Shown here: one piece after another, positions 33,634 through 43,164 of the stretch | Layout: each line of letters begins with the position of its first letter | Position numbering within the stretch: the first letter of the stretch is position 1 | DNA from: Guadua angustifolia | Lineage: Eukaryota; Streptophyta; Magnoliopsida; Poales; Poaceae | Direction: 5' to 3' | Length of the DNA stretch: 64,000 nt | Assembly (NCBI GenBank): GCA_036346375.1 | Contig: CM070511.1 | Coordinates: 3,534,001 to 3,598,000 of the forward strand | Translations under genes and position numbers: made by a program | Notes under the pieces: generated by a model | Databases searched by the model: none | Told to the model about the DNA's origin: nothing | The model's input: the letters and a program-made list of their open reading frames with translations, nothing else

Positions 33634-34534
33634 TTTGCTCTCTTTTCTCAGGTAGGAAGATGAGGAGACAGGGAGAGCGAACGCGAGAACTCGCTCGAGC
33701 ACCCCCCCACGCCAAATTTATAGGCGTCGAACAGGCACCGGCCGAGCGAACGCCAGTCAAGCGGACACCATCTCGGTTGAAGCGTCGCACATCCCGTCTC
33801 AGTGCCACGCCGGGCCCCTGGTGAGACGCATCGGTTCCCAATCATTTCGCTTCACATTTAATTGCCTCCACGCGCATTAAATACTAGCAAGGGGTGCCTG
33901 GACACCGTTTTGGGCGACACGCCCTGCGACCTTTCGATCTCCGCCCCCGGGCCAGGTCAATCGCCCCATAATAGGTATAAAAAGCCCACCGGGCCGCTGC
34001 GGCCTCGAGGTAGCGAGAGCGCGGCGGGTTCCAAAGGCCTAAATCCACCAAGTGGATCTAAGCCGCCCCAACATAAAATGAGCAAGGGGCGAGGACAAGG
34101 CGAGCCCCCAGTGGGCCTCGAGTTGGGTTGGCTGATGACCCAATTACCTTAACTCGTGTCCGAGACCATACTTCACGCTCTCCAGCGGAACCCATCCATG
34201 GGTGGCAGCCAGCTGCGCTCCGGATCGGCGGACAGCCCGGGGTCCGATACGGGATCGAGTAAAGAAATGTTTCTTAGGGGTCGCCCCCAGCAGGTCGAAC
34301 ACCCGACGCACGGATCGTCCGCTCGGAAAGGTCCCCCTTGAGGGATCTCCAGGGCCCACTCGGATTACCCGTTAGTAGCTCCACGAGCACGGTGTTCAAA
34401 CCAGCGCATGGTAAACACGCGTCCGCTCACCCCCTCCAGGTCCCACACCTGCGAACGGGGCGTATACGTGGGACAGACAGCGGCCACTCCTCCCGCAGAT
34501 AGCCTCACCAGACGAGGACTTGGGATGGACGCCC
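33634..34534. other. GC-rich non-coding block, probably part of a host LTR element
   Basis: No protein family is recognisable in the open frames. A TATA-like TATAAAAAGCCC lies near 33976-33987 on the plus strand. CCCCCAGCAGG near 34283-34293 also occurs near the start of the 47501-48111 LTR (about 47526), so this may be diverged LTR or internal sequence of a Tat-like element. It ends where the 80-bp array begins. Confidence 0.4.
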
Positions 34535-34919
34535 TACGTCTAGCAACAACGTAAAATGAGCACTCGGACTCTGGAACCTCGCTGAGGCATCTGGGCGTCC
34601 ATGCCGACCTAGGCAACGTCTAGCTACGACGTAAAACGAGCACTCAGACCCCGGAACCTCGCTGAGGCATCTGGGCGTCCATGCCGACCTAAGCAACGTC
34701 TAACTACGATGCAAAACGAGCACCCGGACCCCAGAACCTCGCTGAGGCATCTGGGCGTCCGTGCCGACCTAGGCCGCGTCTAGCTACGACGTGAAACGAG
34801 CACTCGGACCCCGGAACCTCGTTGAGGCATCTGGGCGCCCATGCCGACCAAGGCCACGTCTAGCTACGACGTAAAACGAGCACTAGGACCCCGGGACCTC
34901 GCTGAGGCATCTAGGCATC
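34535..34919. repeat. 80-bp tandem repeat array, left part (about 5 units)
   Basis: The phrase GCTGAGGCATCTGGGCGTCC recurs at 34581, 34661, 34741, 34821 and 34901, an exact 80-base period. Each unit also contains CTAGCTACGACGTAAAACGA. The array is interrupted by the Tat-lineage element starting at 34920 and resumes at about 46048. Confidence 0.92.
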
Positions 34920-36173
34920 TGTCAGCGTACTTCACGCTGGGGTACCCTCTCCGCCGCACAAAAGCGATCCACGTGGCGTCCGGGCGAGCAGGCGGGCGAG
35001 GACGCCTGCTGCGCGGCGCCCGGCCCACGTGGTGGCTCGCAATCGGCGGATAAACCGCCCACCGGCAGTCTCGGTCCACGTGGCGTTGAGGCGGCGGTGG
35101 CGCGGGCGCCACTTTCGCCCGACACCCGGCGGCGTGGCGGCCTATGTCGGGCGGCGAAACACGCCCGCCGCCAGTGCCAGCCGTGTGGCGTTGAGCGGCA
35201 GTGGCGAGACGCATACTGCCCCGGCGCCCCGCCCATGTGGCGGCTTTGTCAATCGGCGGCGAAACACGCCCGCCCGGCAAATCGCCGCCCACGTAGTGTT
35301 CGGCGGCAGGTGGCGAGGCGCCTGCTGCGGCGCCCGCTCACGTGGCGGCTTTGGCGAGATAAGCGGCAAACACGCCCGCCGCAGTGCGGCCACGTGGTGT
35401 TGAGCGGCAGTGGCGAGGCGCCCTGCTCGCCGGTGCACGCCCACGTGGTGGCTTTGGCAGACAAGCGGGTAAACACGCCCGCCGGCCAGTCTTGCCGGTC
35501 TCGTGGCGTTGAGCGGCAGTGGGCGAGGCGCCTGCTCGCCCACCGCAAACAAAAAGGTGGGGTGGGATGGCTTCGCCTCGAAGTCTCCTACCCCTCGTCC
35601 GTACCGAGGCGAGCTGTCGTCAAGCAAGCCATTGTGAAGGTTTCTGCTACAAGCCCATTCCTTTGACGCCTCTCACCTACCTATCAAGATGGGGTCACGT
35701 ACCGGGCGGACCGCGCGAAGCCATACGTCGGCATTTAATGAGGCTAGAGGAACGGGACAGCACAGGAAAGAGTAATAAATGTATGAAGATCAGCATGATG
35801 ACCCCCCTTTCACCTACCCCCCATTAGCCTAGGCTATATACGGGCCCTCTGGTGCATGGGGAATGGGGGTCGAAGGGCGAACAATCAAGAGTTCAGGAGT
35901 AGAGTCTAAGGAAGAACTTGTAACTCACAAGCTTTGTACTAGCTTTATAAACACCATAAAAAGATCTAGCAGGAAGTAAGGCCATTACCCGAGGCAAGGG
36001 GGCCTGAACCTGGGTAAAAATCTTTGTGTCATCTTAGTTCATAGATCCCGGAGTTCTCCGCGTGGGGGTCTCTAGGGTTTTCACTCGCTAGGGTTTGCCA
36101 ACCGCGAAGACGCCCTCCTGCCGAACCAAACCCGGTCTGTAGACTCAGGCCTGTCAGGTGGAATACGTTGACA
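34920..36173 (+). repeat. Tat element 5' LTR (1254 bp)
   Basis: It runs from TGTCAGCGTACTTCACG to GGAATACGTTGACA. From 34960 to 35540 it contains GC-rich tandem units of about 101-109 bases keyed on TGGCGTTGAGCGGCAGTGG (starts near 35081, 35186, 35295, 35396, 35504). A TATA box (GCTATATACGG) follows at 35833-35843. The many open frames in the GC-rich repeats are composition artefacts. Confidence 0.85.
35833..35843 (+). promoter_or_regulatory. TATA box of the Tat LTR
   Basis: GCTATATACGG lies downstream of the tandem repeats and about 330 bases before the LTR end, a plausible promoter position. The GC-rich repeats would be the upstream enhancer region (inference). Confidence 0.5.
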
Positions 36174-36192
36174 GGGGCGCGCCAGGTAGGGG
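36174..36192 (+). other. Primer-binding site of the Tat element
   Basis: The LTR end is followed directly by GGGGCGCGCCAGGTAGGGG. I recall TGGCGCGCC-type primer sites from Tat-like elements; I do not assign the tRNA. Confidence 0.6.
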
Positions 36193-36202
36193 GCGCTAGT
36201 GG

Positions 36203-37860
36203 TTGGTTCTCTCGGCTAACTCCTCGGCGAACTTCGGTATCCTTTGCTTGGAGGCAAGCTCGCGCATCTGGAGATGGCGGGTTCTCAACGTCAAGCGGCG
36301 GCGGCGTTGCTCGGCGTCGGCGATCTCACCGGATGAGGATCGTCTCACCCGCCCTGCGGGGTGGCGGCGTTCTCCTTTGGAAGCGGCGGAGCACCCTGTG
36401 CGACGTCGGCTGGCCATGGAGGCAGCCACTCCTGCTCAGAACCTGCATGCGGTTCGCCTCCTCTTGGACCACCCTCCGGTGGAAGTCGCAAGAGACTCCC
36501 CGGCCACTTCGTGGCTACGGAGCATCGCCGGTCTCGTGGATGCGTCCCAGCTTCGGGTAGGGCTCCCCGACCGGCCGGGTACCGTCGGTACCCCATCCCC
36601 TAGGGTGCATGCTGAGGACACTCAGGCGTCTAGCCGCCCTAACAAAAACAGCTCTGGCCAGGCGGGCCGGAGCCATGGGAAGGCTGTGCGCAGTGCTGGT
36701 CCCCGTTCCGCAAGGGACCGTGGGGACCTTCGCTCTCATTTTGATGAGAGCTGCCGGCGGCGTGGTGATGACCTCCATGGTCGCCTGCCGCGCCACCCGG
36801 TCTAGGAGCGCTGCCGCGGGAAGCGGATAGCCTCTGATGATGAGAGTCCCTCCCCTGACTCTCACTCTCGGACCAAGGAGGAGGTTCACTCCTCCGGCTC
36901 TATGGGGAGCCAGGCCCCGCGCTCTCAGGAACGGTCTCCGGACTGGGCCTCCGACGAGCAGCTAGGCTCCCTTTACGGCGTCGGGTGACAGGCCTTCTCC
37001 CGGCGGTTGCACCGCGTGGCGTGGCCCGACAGGTTCCGCCTAGCGTCCCTAGAGAAGTATGACGGCACCACCAACCCTGAGGAATTCCTGCAGATTTACA
37101 CCACGGTGGTGCGAGCAGCTGGCGGGTCTGAAAAGATCATGGCCAACTATCTCCCAACGGCCTTGACGGGCTCCGCCCGTTCTTGGCTGTTAAACCTCCC
37201 TCGAGGGTCGATGCACTCGTGGGAGGAGTTGTGCGGCCTCTTCGTTGCCAACTTTCAAGGCTCTTTTGCGCAGCCTGGTGTGGAGGACGACCTCCACACC
37301 CTGGAGCAGGAGAAGGGGGAGTCGTTGTGTGACTTCATCCGGCGGTTATGCCACTGCCGCAACACGATCCCCAACATTTCAGAGTAATCAGTCGTCATCG
37401 CCTTTCAAAGAGGCGTCCGCGACCGTAAGATGAAGGAGAAGATGGCCACCCGCACCATCAGCACCACCTCTGAGCTCTTTTCCCTCGCACATAAGTGTGC
37501 GCGGGCCGCGGAGGCGAGGGGGCCAGCATCTGGCCCCAAGGGTGGCCAAGGCAAGGATGAAGCCGGAACCTCGAAGGGTTCCGGGCATGCAAGCAAGAAG
37601 GCACGGAAGTGCGAGGCAGGAGAGACTAGGCGGGTCTTGGCCGCCGAGCGCGACAGCGAGGATCCCGCACCGCGAAAGCGCAACCACCGTAACCGGCGCG
37701 ACAACCGCCGTGACCGGCGTGATGATCGTCGTGATTGGCGCGATGACCGCCGCGGTCGTGGGAACGACCGCCGCGAACAAAAAGAGGGCGAGCTCTATTG
37801 CCCTATCCATCGGACCAACACTCATGACACAGGGCGGTTGCCGGTCGTGAGTAAATAGTG
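36203..37860 (+). pseudogene. gag: Tat element gag pseudogene
   Basis: The capsid region is clear between 37007 and 37387: FRLASLEKYDGTTNPEEFLQ, WLLNLPRGSMHSWEELCGLF, FIRRLCHCRNTIPNISE. It is followed by a stop and then FQRGVRDRKMKEKMATR in the next part of the same frame. The basic tail (RNHRNRRDNRRDRRDDRRD, about 37680-37770) and the CPIHRTNTHDTG motif (about 37800) are typical of Tat Gag, which lacks a standard CCHC knuckle. The N-terminal part (36203-36990) is a serine/arginine-rich, poorly conserved region with stops at 36803 and near 36985. Confidence 0.82.
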
Positions 37861-38705
37861 GAGCGGCTCAAGAGCGTCGCCCGGCGACAACCAAGGCGAA
37901 GATCTGCCCGGTGGCCTTTCGTGAGCGGATCCGCAGCGTAACCTACATCCATGGTGGTTCGTCCACCTTTTCCTCAACACCGCATATAAGCGGATAAAGA
38001 GGAAGTGTCTTGGCTTGCAACATCGAGCTCGAGGTGGGTCGGATGCTAAAATGGTGGAAGGAGCGATCACTTTCGGTCGGTAAACCACCACCACGAGGCG
38101 CCATCGGCCTGGGCCATCTCCCGGCTGTGGTATCGCCCACCATCCGGAATATACGGCTGGGGCGCGTGCCGGTGGACGGAGGGAGTTCCATCAACCTCCT
38201 GTCTTCCTCAGCATTCCTGGCGCTCCAGATCCCATAGCAGGATCTGCGTCCAGCTCTGCCTTTCTTCGCGGTAGCCCCAGAGGCTGGTTTGATGCCCCTG
38301 GGTCAGGTGCACCTCCCCGTCACCTTCGGGGATGAAGACAATTATCACATCGAGATGGTGGACTTTGAGGTCTCTGATTTCGACCTCCCCTACAATGCTT
38401 TGCTTGGCCGGCCAGCACTGGCCAAGTTCATGGCGGCAACCCACTATGCCTACATGGTGGTGAAGATGCCAGGGCCGGGCGGCCCCATTGCGATTCGGGT
38501 GGATAGGTCAGAGGCCTTGCACTGCCACAAGTATGCATTGGACCTGGTCGGTGCCACCTGCGTTGGGCGTGCCGACGCCGTCGGCTCGGGAGCCCCTCAG
38601 GCCCGGACCTGCGCCTCACCTGGCTCTGCCGGTGAGGTTAAGGTGGTCGCCCTAAGTGAGGCGAGCCGAAAATGTCAACATTGGCTCGGCCTCGGCGCCA
38701 AATAG
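37861..38705 (+). pseudogene. pol: Tat element protease region (pseudogene)
   Basis: The aspartic protease active site reads VDGGSSINLLSSSAF near 38170-38215, with the D-G-S core intact, before a stop at 38235. Downstream, 38289-38520 encodes the conserved linker (VHLPVTFGDEDNYHIEMVDF, YNALLGRPALAKF, HYAYMVVKMPGP) found after the protease in Tat and Athila elements. Frameshifts flank both parts. Confidence 0.75.
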
Positions 38706-38893
38706 GAAGGCCGCTCGTCACCTTCCTCGGTCCAACTCGGCGTGTTAAGCTGGCAACCGTCAGGCATGTTGGGGTCCCAGTGATCGAGCACCGGTAACAA
38801 CGCTCCATGAGGCGCTGGTCGGCAAAAGGTCGGGAGGCGAGCACCCGGAGCTGCAAGGCGCCATTCGGGAGGAGGTAGAGAAGGCATTGCAGC

Positions 38894-39500
38894 GTGGGGA
38901 TAGTTAGGAAGTCTCTCACCTGGTGGCTTGCCAACCACGTGCTTGTCAAGAAGTCCAGCGGAAATGGGCGCATGTGTGTGGACTTCACCGACCTCAACAA
39001 GGCTGCCCAGAAGGACCCTTACCCGTGCAGCGAGTCAACCTCATTGTTGACTCCACGGCCGAGTCTTGTTCTTGTGCTTTACGGATCGTGTGCAGGTACC
39101 ACCAGTTAGCATGGCGGTGAAAGATGAAGAAAGGCGCTTTTGTAACCCTTAGGGGTGTTTATTGTTATGTTAGAATGGCTTTTGGCTTAAAGAATGTTGG
39201 TTCTACTTATCAACGTGCCATGCATATCACTTTCCGCCCGCAGATAGGGCGAAATCTTGAGGTTTACGTTGACAACTTGGTTGTGAAGATAAAAAAGAAT
39301 GAAGAACTAATTCAAGACCTAGAGGAAACCTTTGCTAACCTCCGGAAGAATTGCCTGAAGCTCAACCCAGAAAAATGTGTGTTTGGTGTGCCCTCCGGCA
39401 AGCTGCTGGGTTTCCTGGTGTCCAGCCGGTGCATTGAAGCCAATCCTGACAAGATAGCGGCCATCGAGCACATGAAGCCGCCGGTGCGACTCAAATAGGT
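38894..39500 (+). pseudogene. pol: Tat element reverse transcriptase (pseudogene)
   Basis: RMCVDFTDLNKAAQKDPYPC (about 38970-39030) marks the RT fingers. A frame break near 39045-39115 removes the SFLDAYSGYHQ-like segment, and KKGAFVTLRGVYCYVRMAFG resumes at 39127. The catalytic box reads YVDN (about 39267) instead of YVDD, which should inactivate the enzyme. The thumb side has NPEKCVFGVPSGKLLGFLVS. The frame ends at 39498. Confidence 0.82.
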
Positions 39501-39559
39501 TGATGCTGGCGATCGCTTTGGCCTCCTGAGGGCGTTCAATGCCAGTTGAGAGAAAGTTT

Positions 39560-40535
39560 TCCTCTATTTAAGCTGTTGAAGAAGACCAACCGTTTTGAAT
39601 GGACAGATGAGGCACAAAGGCATTCGAAGACTTGAAGCGATACCTCACCTCTCCCGGTCTTTGGTTTCCCTGCGTCGATGAGCATTTGCTCTGTACATCG
39701 CTGCCACCTGAGGTGGTGGCCGATCTTGGTTCGCGAGAGGGAAGGTGTCCAGAAACCGGTCTACTACATCAGCAAGGTGTTGCATGAGGCGGAGACTCGG
39801 TACCCGCAGGCCCAGAAAATGCTGTATGCAGTCTTGGTGGCTTCCAGGAAGCTGCGACATTATTTTCAAGGGCGAGAAATCACCGTAGTCACGGCCTACC
39901 CTCTGCGAGAAATCCTCCACAACCGTGAAGCCGAAGGCCGCATTGGTAAGTGGTCAGTGGAGCTGGAGGAATTCAATCTCAAATTCGTACCCCGCACCGC
40001 CATCAAGAGACAGAAGCTGGTGGAGTTCGTTGCCGAGTGGACTCCCACCACTCCTGAGGCCGAAGAAGCGCCCGCACCTTCTCCCTGGACCTTATTCTTC
40101 GATGGCTCATTCAGGCTGGAAGGCGTGGGGGCTGGGGTTGTCCTAGTCTCCCCGACCGGTGACACCCTCCAGTATGTGGTCGCCCTCGACTTCAAGGCCA
40201 CGAACAACATAGCTGAATACGAGGGCCTACTGGCAGGGTTGCGCATCGCCTCGGCGCTGGGCATCCGGCGTCTTCAAGTCAAGGGTGACTCCCTACTGGT
40301 CATCAATCAGGCACGGAAGGAGTTCCAATGTTCCGACCCCACCATGGCGGCGTACCTGGCGGAGGTCCAAAAAATGGAGCGCCACTTTGAAGGATTGGGG
40401 TATATTCATATCCCCCGACGCGACAACCACCTTGCAGATGGGCTTTCACAGCTTGCTTCGCGAAGTTTTGTTCGATTGAGTCTTGAAAAAAGACTATCGC
40501 GGTTGTCCATCCGGACCCCATTGAGGCGGGAATGA
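39560..40535 (+). pseudogene. pol: Tat element RNase H plus second RNase H (aRH)
   Basis: The 285-codon frame from 39678 begins in the first RNase H (VQKPVYYISKVLHEAETRYP, LRHYFQGREITVVTAYPLRE). After a linker (LVEFVAEWTP) comes a second RNase H-like domain, PWTLFFDGSFRLEGVGAG, NNIAEYEGLLAGLRIA, VKGDSLLVINQ and RRDNHLADGLSQLA, with the acidic residues Asp (FDG), Glu (AEYE), Asp (GDS) and Asp (LADG) in place. Dual RNase H is the hallmark of the Tat lineage. The first domain's N-terminal part before 39678 is frameshifted. Confidence 0.88.
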
Positions 40536-41099
40536 TGGTGCATATGTCATGACCCCCAATTCAGGTGGGGGCGGCAGGCGTGGCCGTTCGACCTCGGCCC
40601 GAGCGAGGAAGGCGTGTCGCCTCGGCCTAGGTTTGGGAGGAAGGCGGCGGTGTTGCGAGGCAGCACCGAGGAAAAGCAGCCCGGCCCGGAGTGCAGGCGA
40701 GCACCAAGTGTTCGCCATGCTTGGCGGGAAGGTCGATGGATGGATCCTATCCTAGCCTTCTGCTTGCGACCAAGTGATCCCGACGATGATGCTTGGTGAG
40801 AAGATTGCGCAAGGCCAAGTGCTACACTCTGGTAGGTGGGGCGTATCGCCGAGTAGAAGCGGAGTTCTCTTGAAGTGCATCACTTTCGGGAAGAGGGCGA
40901 CTGCTCTCGATATCCATGGGCGTGTCAGGGGAGCCATATGTCCAACCGAGCGCTCGTCGGTAAAGCATTTCGCCAAGGTTTTTATTGGCCTCGCCCTCGG
41001 GATGCTTGCGGTTGGTGAGAAATCTGGCTTGTCGAGTTCTTCGCGAGCGGACCCACAACCAGCCCAAGCTCGCAAACCATCCGCTCTCTGGCGTTTGCG
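40536..41099 (+). other. Decayed pol segment between RNase H and integrase
   Basis: Overlapping short frames exist on both strands and none shows a domain. By position it should hold the pol linker and the integrase zinc-binding region. A fragment near 40960-41000 (FAKVFIGLALGMLAV in another frame) may be a relic of it. Confidence 0.4.
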
Positions 41100-41730
41100 A
41101 TGCAGGGGCTATATCTGGGCCCGTTCTGCGAGCCACGGGGCCTTCACCCATCTTTTAAATGCGCCATCGACAAGTTCACCAAGTGGGTTGAAGCCGAAGC
41201 AGTGCGCGCCTCCACGGCTGCTGCTGCCATCAAGTTCATGTACGGGATCTTCACCCGTTTTGGAGTTGCCAATCGCATCATCACCGACAATGGGACTCGA
41301 TTCACGGTAGCAGTTTTAAGAGTTACAGTGGCGAAATGGGCACCAAATTATGTTTTGCTTGGTGGCCCACCCCAAAACAATAGTCAGCGAAACAGCGCCA
41401 TGCTTTGGTGTTGAAGAACCTCAAGACAAGAGCGTTTGATCAGCTCCTAAGCGGAGCGCCTTGATGGACGGAAGAACTCCGGCATCTTGTGGTAAACCGC
41501 TACGCCCGATCGAACCCAGGCGAGCGCCTTTCTTCTGGTGTCTGGCGGAAGCTGTTCTCCCCTCTGGGCTGTCGCTCGGTTCCCTGCACGTCTCGGCGTT
41601 CAACGAGGAAGGCCAGGAAGATCTCCGTCGAGAAGAAGTCAACCTTTTGGAAGAAATCCGGGATTGGGCCGCCCTTGTGCCCGTTATCCATGAGCCTCGG
41701 TACCCGCCACGGGTCTCTGAGAGACACTAG
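41100..41730 (+). pseudogene. pol: Tat element integrase remnant
   Basis: IDKFTKWVEAEAVRASTAAA, IKFMYGIFTRFGV and NRIITDNGTRF (second catalytic Asp in TDNG) identify the integrase core at 41165-41310. The QNNSQRNSAM region near 41380 corresponds to the catalytic-Glu stretch, but the Glu is missing. After a frame break, 41500-41700 encodes a CLAEAVLPSGLSLGSLHVSA and FNEEGQEDLRREEVNLLEEI tail typical of Tat integrase C-termini. Confidence 0.78.
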
Positions 41731-43164
41731 CGATGGGGCGACTGGTCTTCTTGAGATTCGGATGCATCTTGGATTACTGGTGTCTCCCGGTGGGAGGGCC
41801 CTTTAAGGTGGTCTCGATATCTTGACTCGGGGCGGTCGGTTGTACTTGAGAGGGCGAAAAAGCGGCGAATTCCTACAACATAGAGTTGTTGAGGAAGTTC
41901 TATCCTTGAAAGAATTGTAAGTACCCAGCGGCTTGCTTTGGTCAGCCTTGAGGTAAGTCTCTCCCCTGGCTAATCGGCGGCTACTAGCGGTTAGTAAAGT
42001 TGTTGCCTAGAAGGCTTTTGCTTTACCATTGTTGTCCCTTTTTGTGCCTTGAGTAGCAATTTTTCGCATGAGTGTCGCTGGTCCCGTATGTTTGCTAATT
42101 CCTTAGTGATCCGTGGTGACACTCGGCGTCTCTGTCCGACAAGGGCGAGCGACTTGGGGGCAAGTTGGGCGCGGTGCTCAAACGCGGCTCGTACGCCTCG
42201 GGTTGGCTCTCTGAAGCACCGCTGGTCGTCACCGCGAGCACCGTCGGCCTTGTACCCCTCCTAGGAGCCGGCTGCTCTAACACGCAGCGTTGTAGTTCGG
42301 TTCTTGGGAAGGTCACAAGGACTTAGAAACCAAAGAGAGCGGACCAGGACTATCCCATGCTGTGACTTGCATTATTTGGGCCTACCCTGCGTATGCCCTT
42401 CCTAGTGTCTACTCATCCTTCTTGTAGCTATTTGTGCACACAGGCTGAGCATAGGAGTCTCGACCTACTTCGTGAAAGGCCCCAACATCTCCATTGATGC
42501 TTGGGATGTTTGGGGCTGGTCGCCAGTGCTTTAAAATTTGGTCGCCTTGAAGCAACATTTAAGCAAGATAAGTGCTTCGTGCCGTATTTCTTGCCACTTC
42601 CTTACGTGCATGCACTAAGATGAATCAAGCTATGCTTAATGGCCACGAGTGTCAGAAACCAACGGCCCCTTGATGATAAAAGGAAAAGTGCTAAGTGTGG
42701 GCATCCGGCAAGGGCAGGTGACCGGAGTGTGAGTCAGGCACAGTGCTCAATCGTGGCTCGTACGCCTCGAGTTGGCTCCCTGAAGCACCGCTGGTCGTCA
42801 CCGTCGAGTACTGCTGGCCTAAAAGCACTCCTGGAAACCTGTTGCCTTGCCGCGCCACGCTGTAGCTAAAACCGGCGACAATCTTGCATAAAAATCTAAT
42901 GTTAAAACTGGACTACATTCCGCACATTCCGCTGGGCTTAAGGTTATTCTCGCCTAAGTCCTGCATGACTTGTATGATTTATGTTCGTGTTCGCAGCGAC
43001 CACATAGGACCGCTGGTGGGATTCTGGAGTGCTGCCCTAGCATGGGCGCTTGTCAGGCATTCCGGCCAAGTTAGAAACTGGCCGCCCAGCGGTTCAACCA
43101 AGCAAACTCAATCATGCAAGACAGACAAAACATACGGGTAAAACAAGTAAAAGCATCCGTTACA
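41731..43164 (+). other. Non-coding region between integrase and antisense gene
   Basis: No convincing ORF is visible. It includes a decayed direct duplication: GGTGCTCAAACGCGGCTCG... at about 42172-42260 and its relative at about 42738-42820, both with AAGCACCGCTGGTCGTCACC. A long spacer here is usual in Tat elements. Confidence 0.55.

Noticed and set aside
33862..34152. 96-codon plus ORF next to a TATA-like site
   Set aside because: It has repetitive Pro/Gly/Ser composition in a GC-rich block, no domain, and was not seen in another copy.
34864..35666. Several ORFs of 99-189 codons on both strands
   Set aside because: They are produced by the GC-rich tandem repeats of the Tat LTR and show no domain or codon signal.
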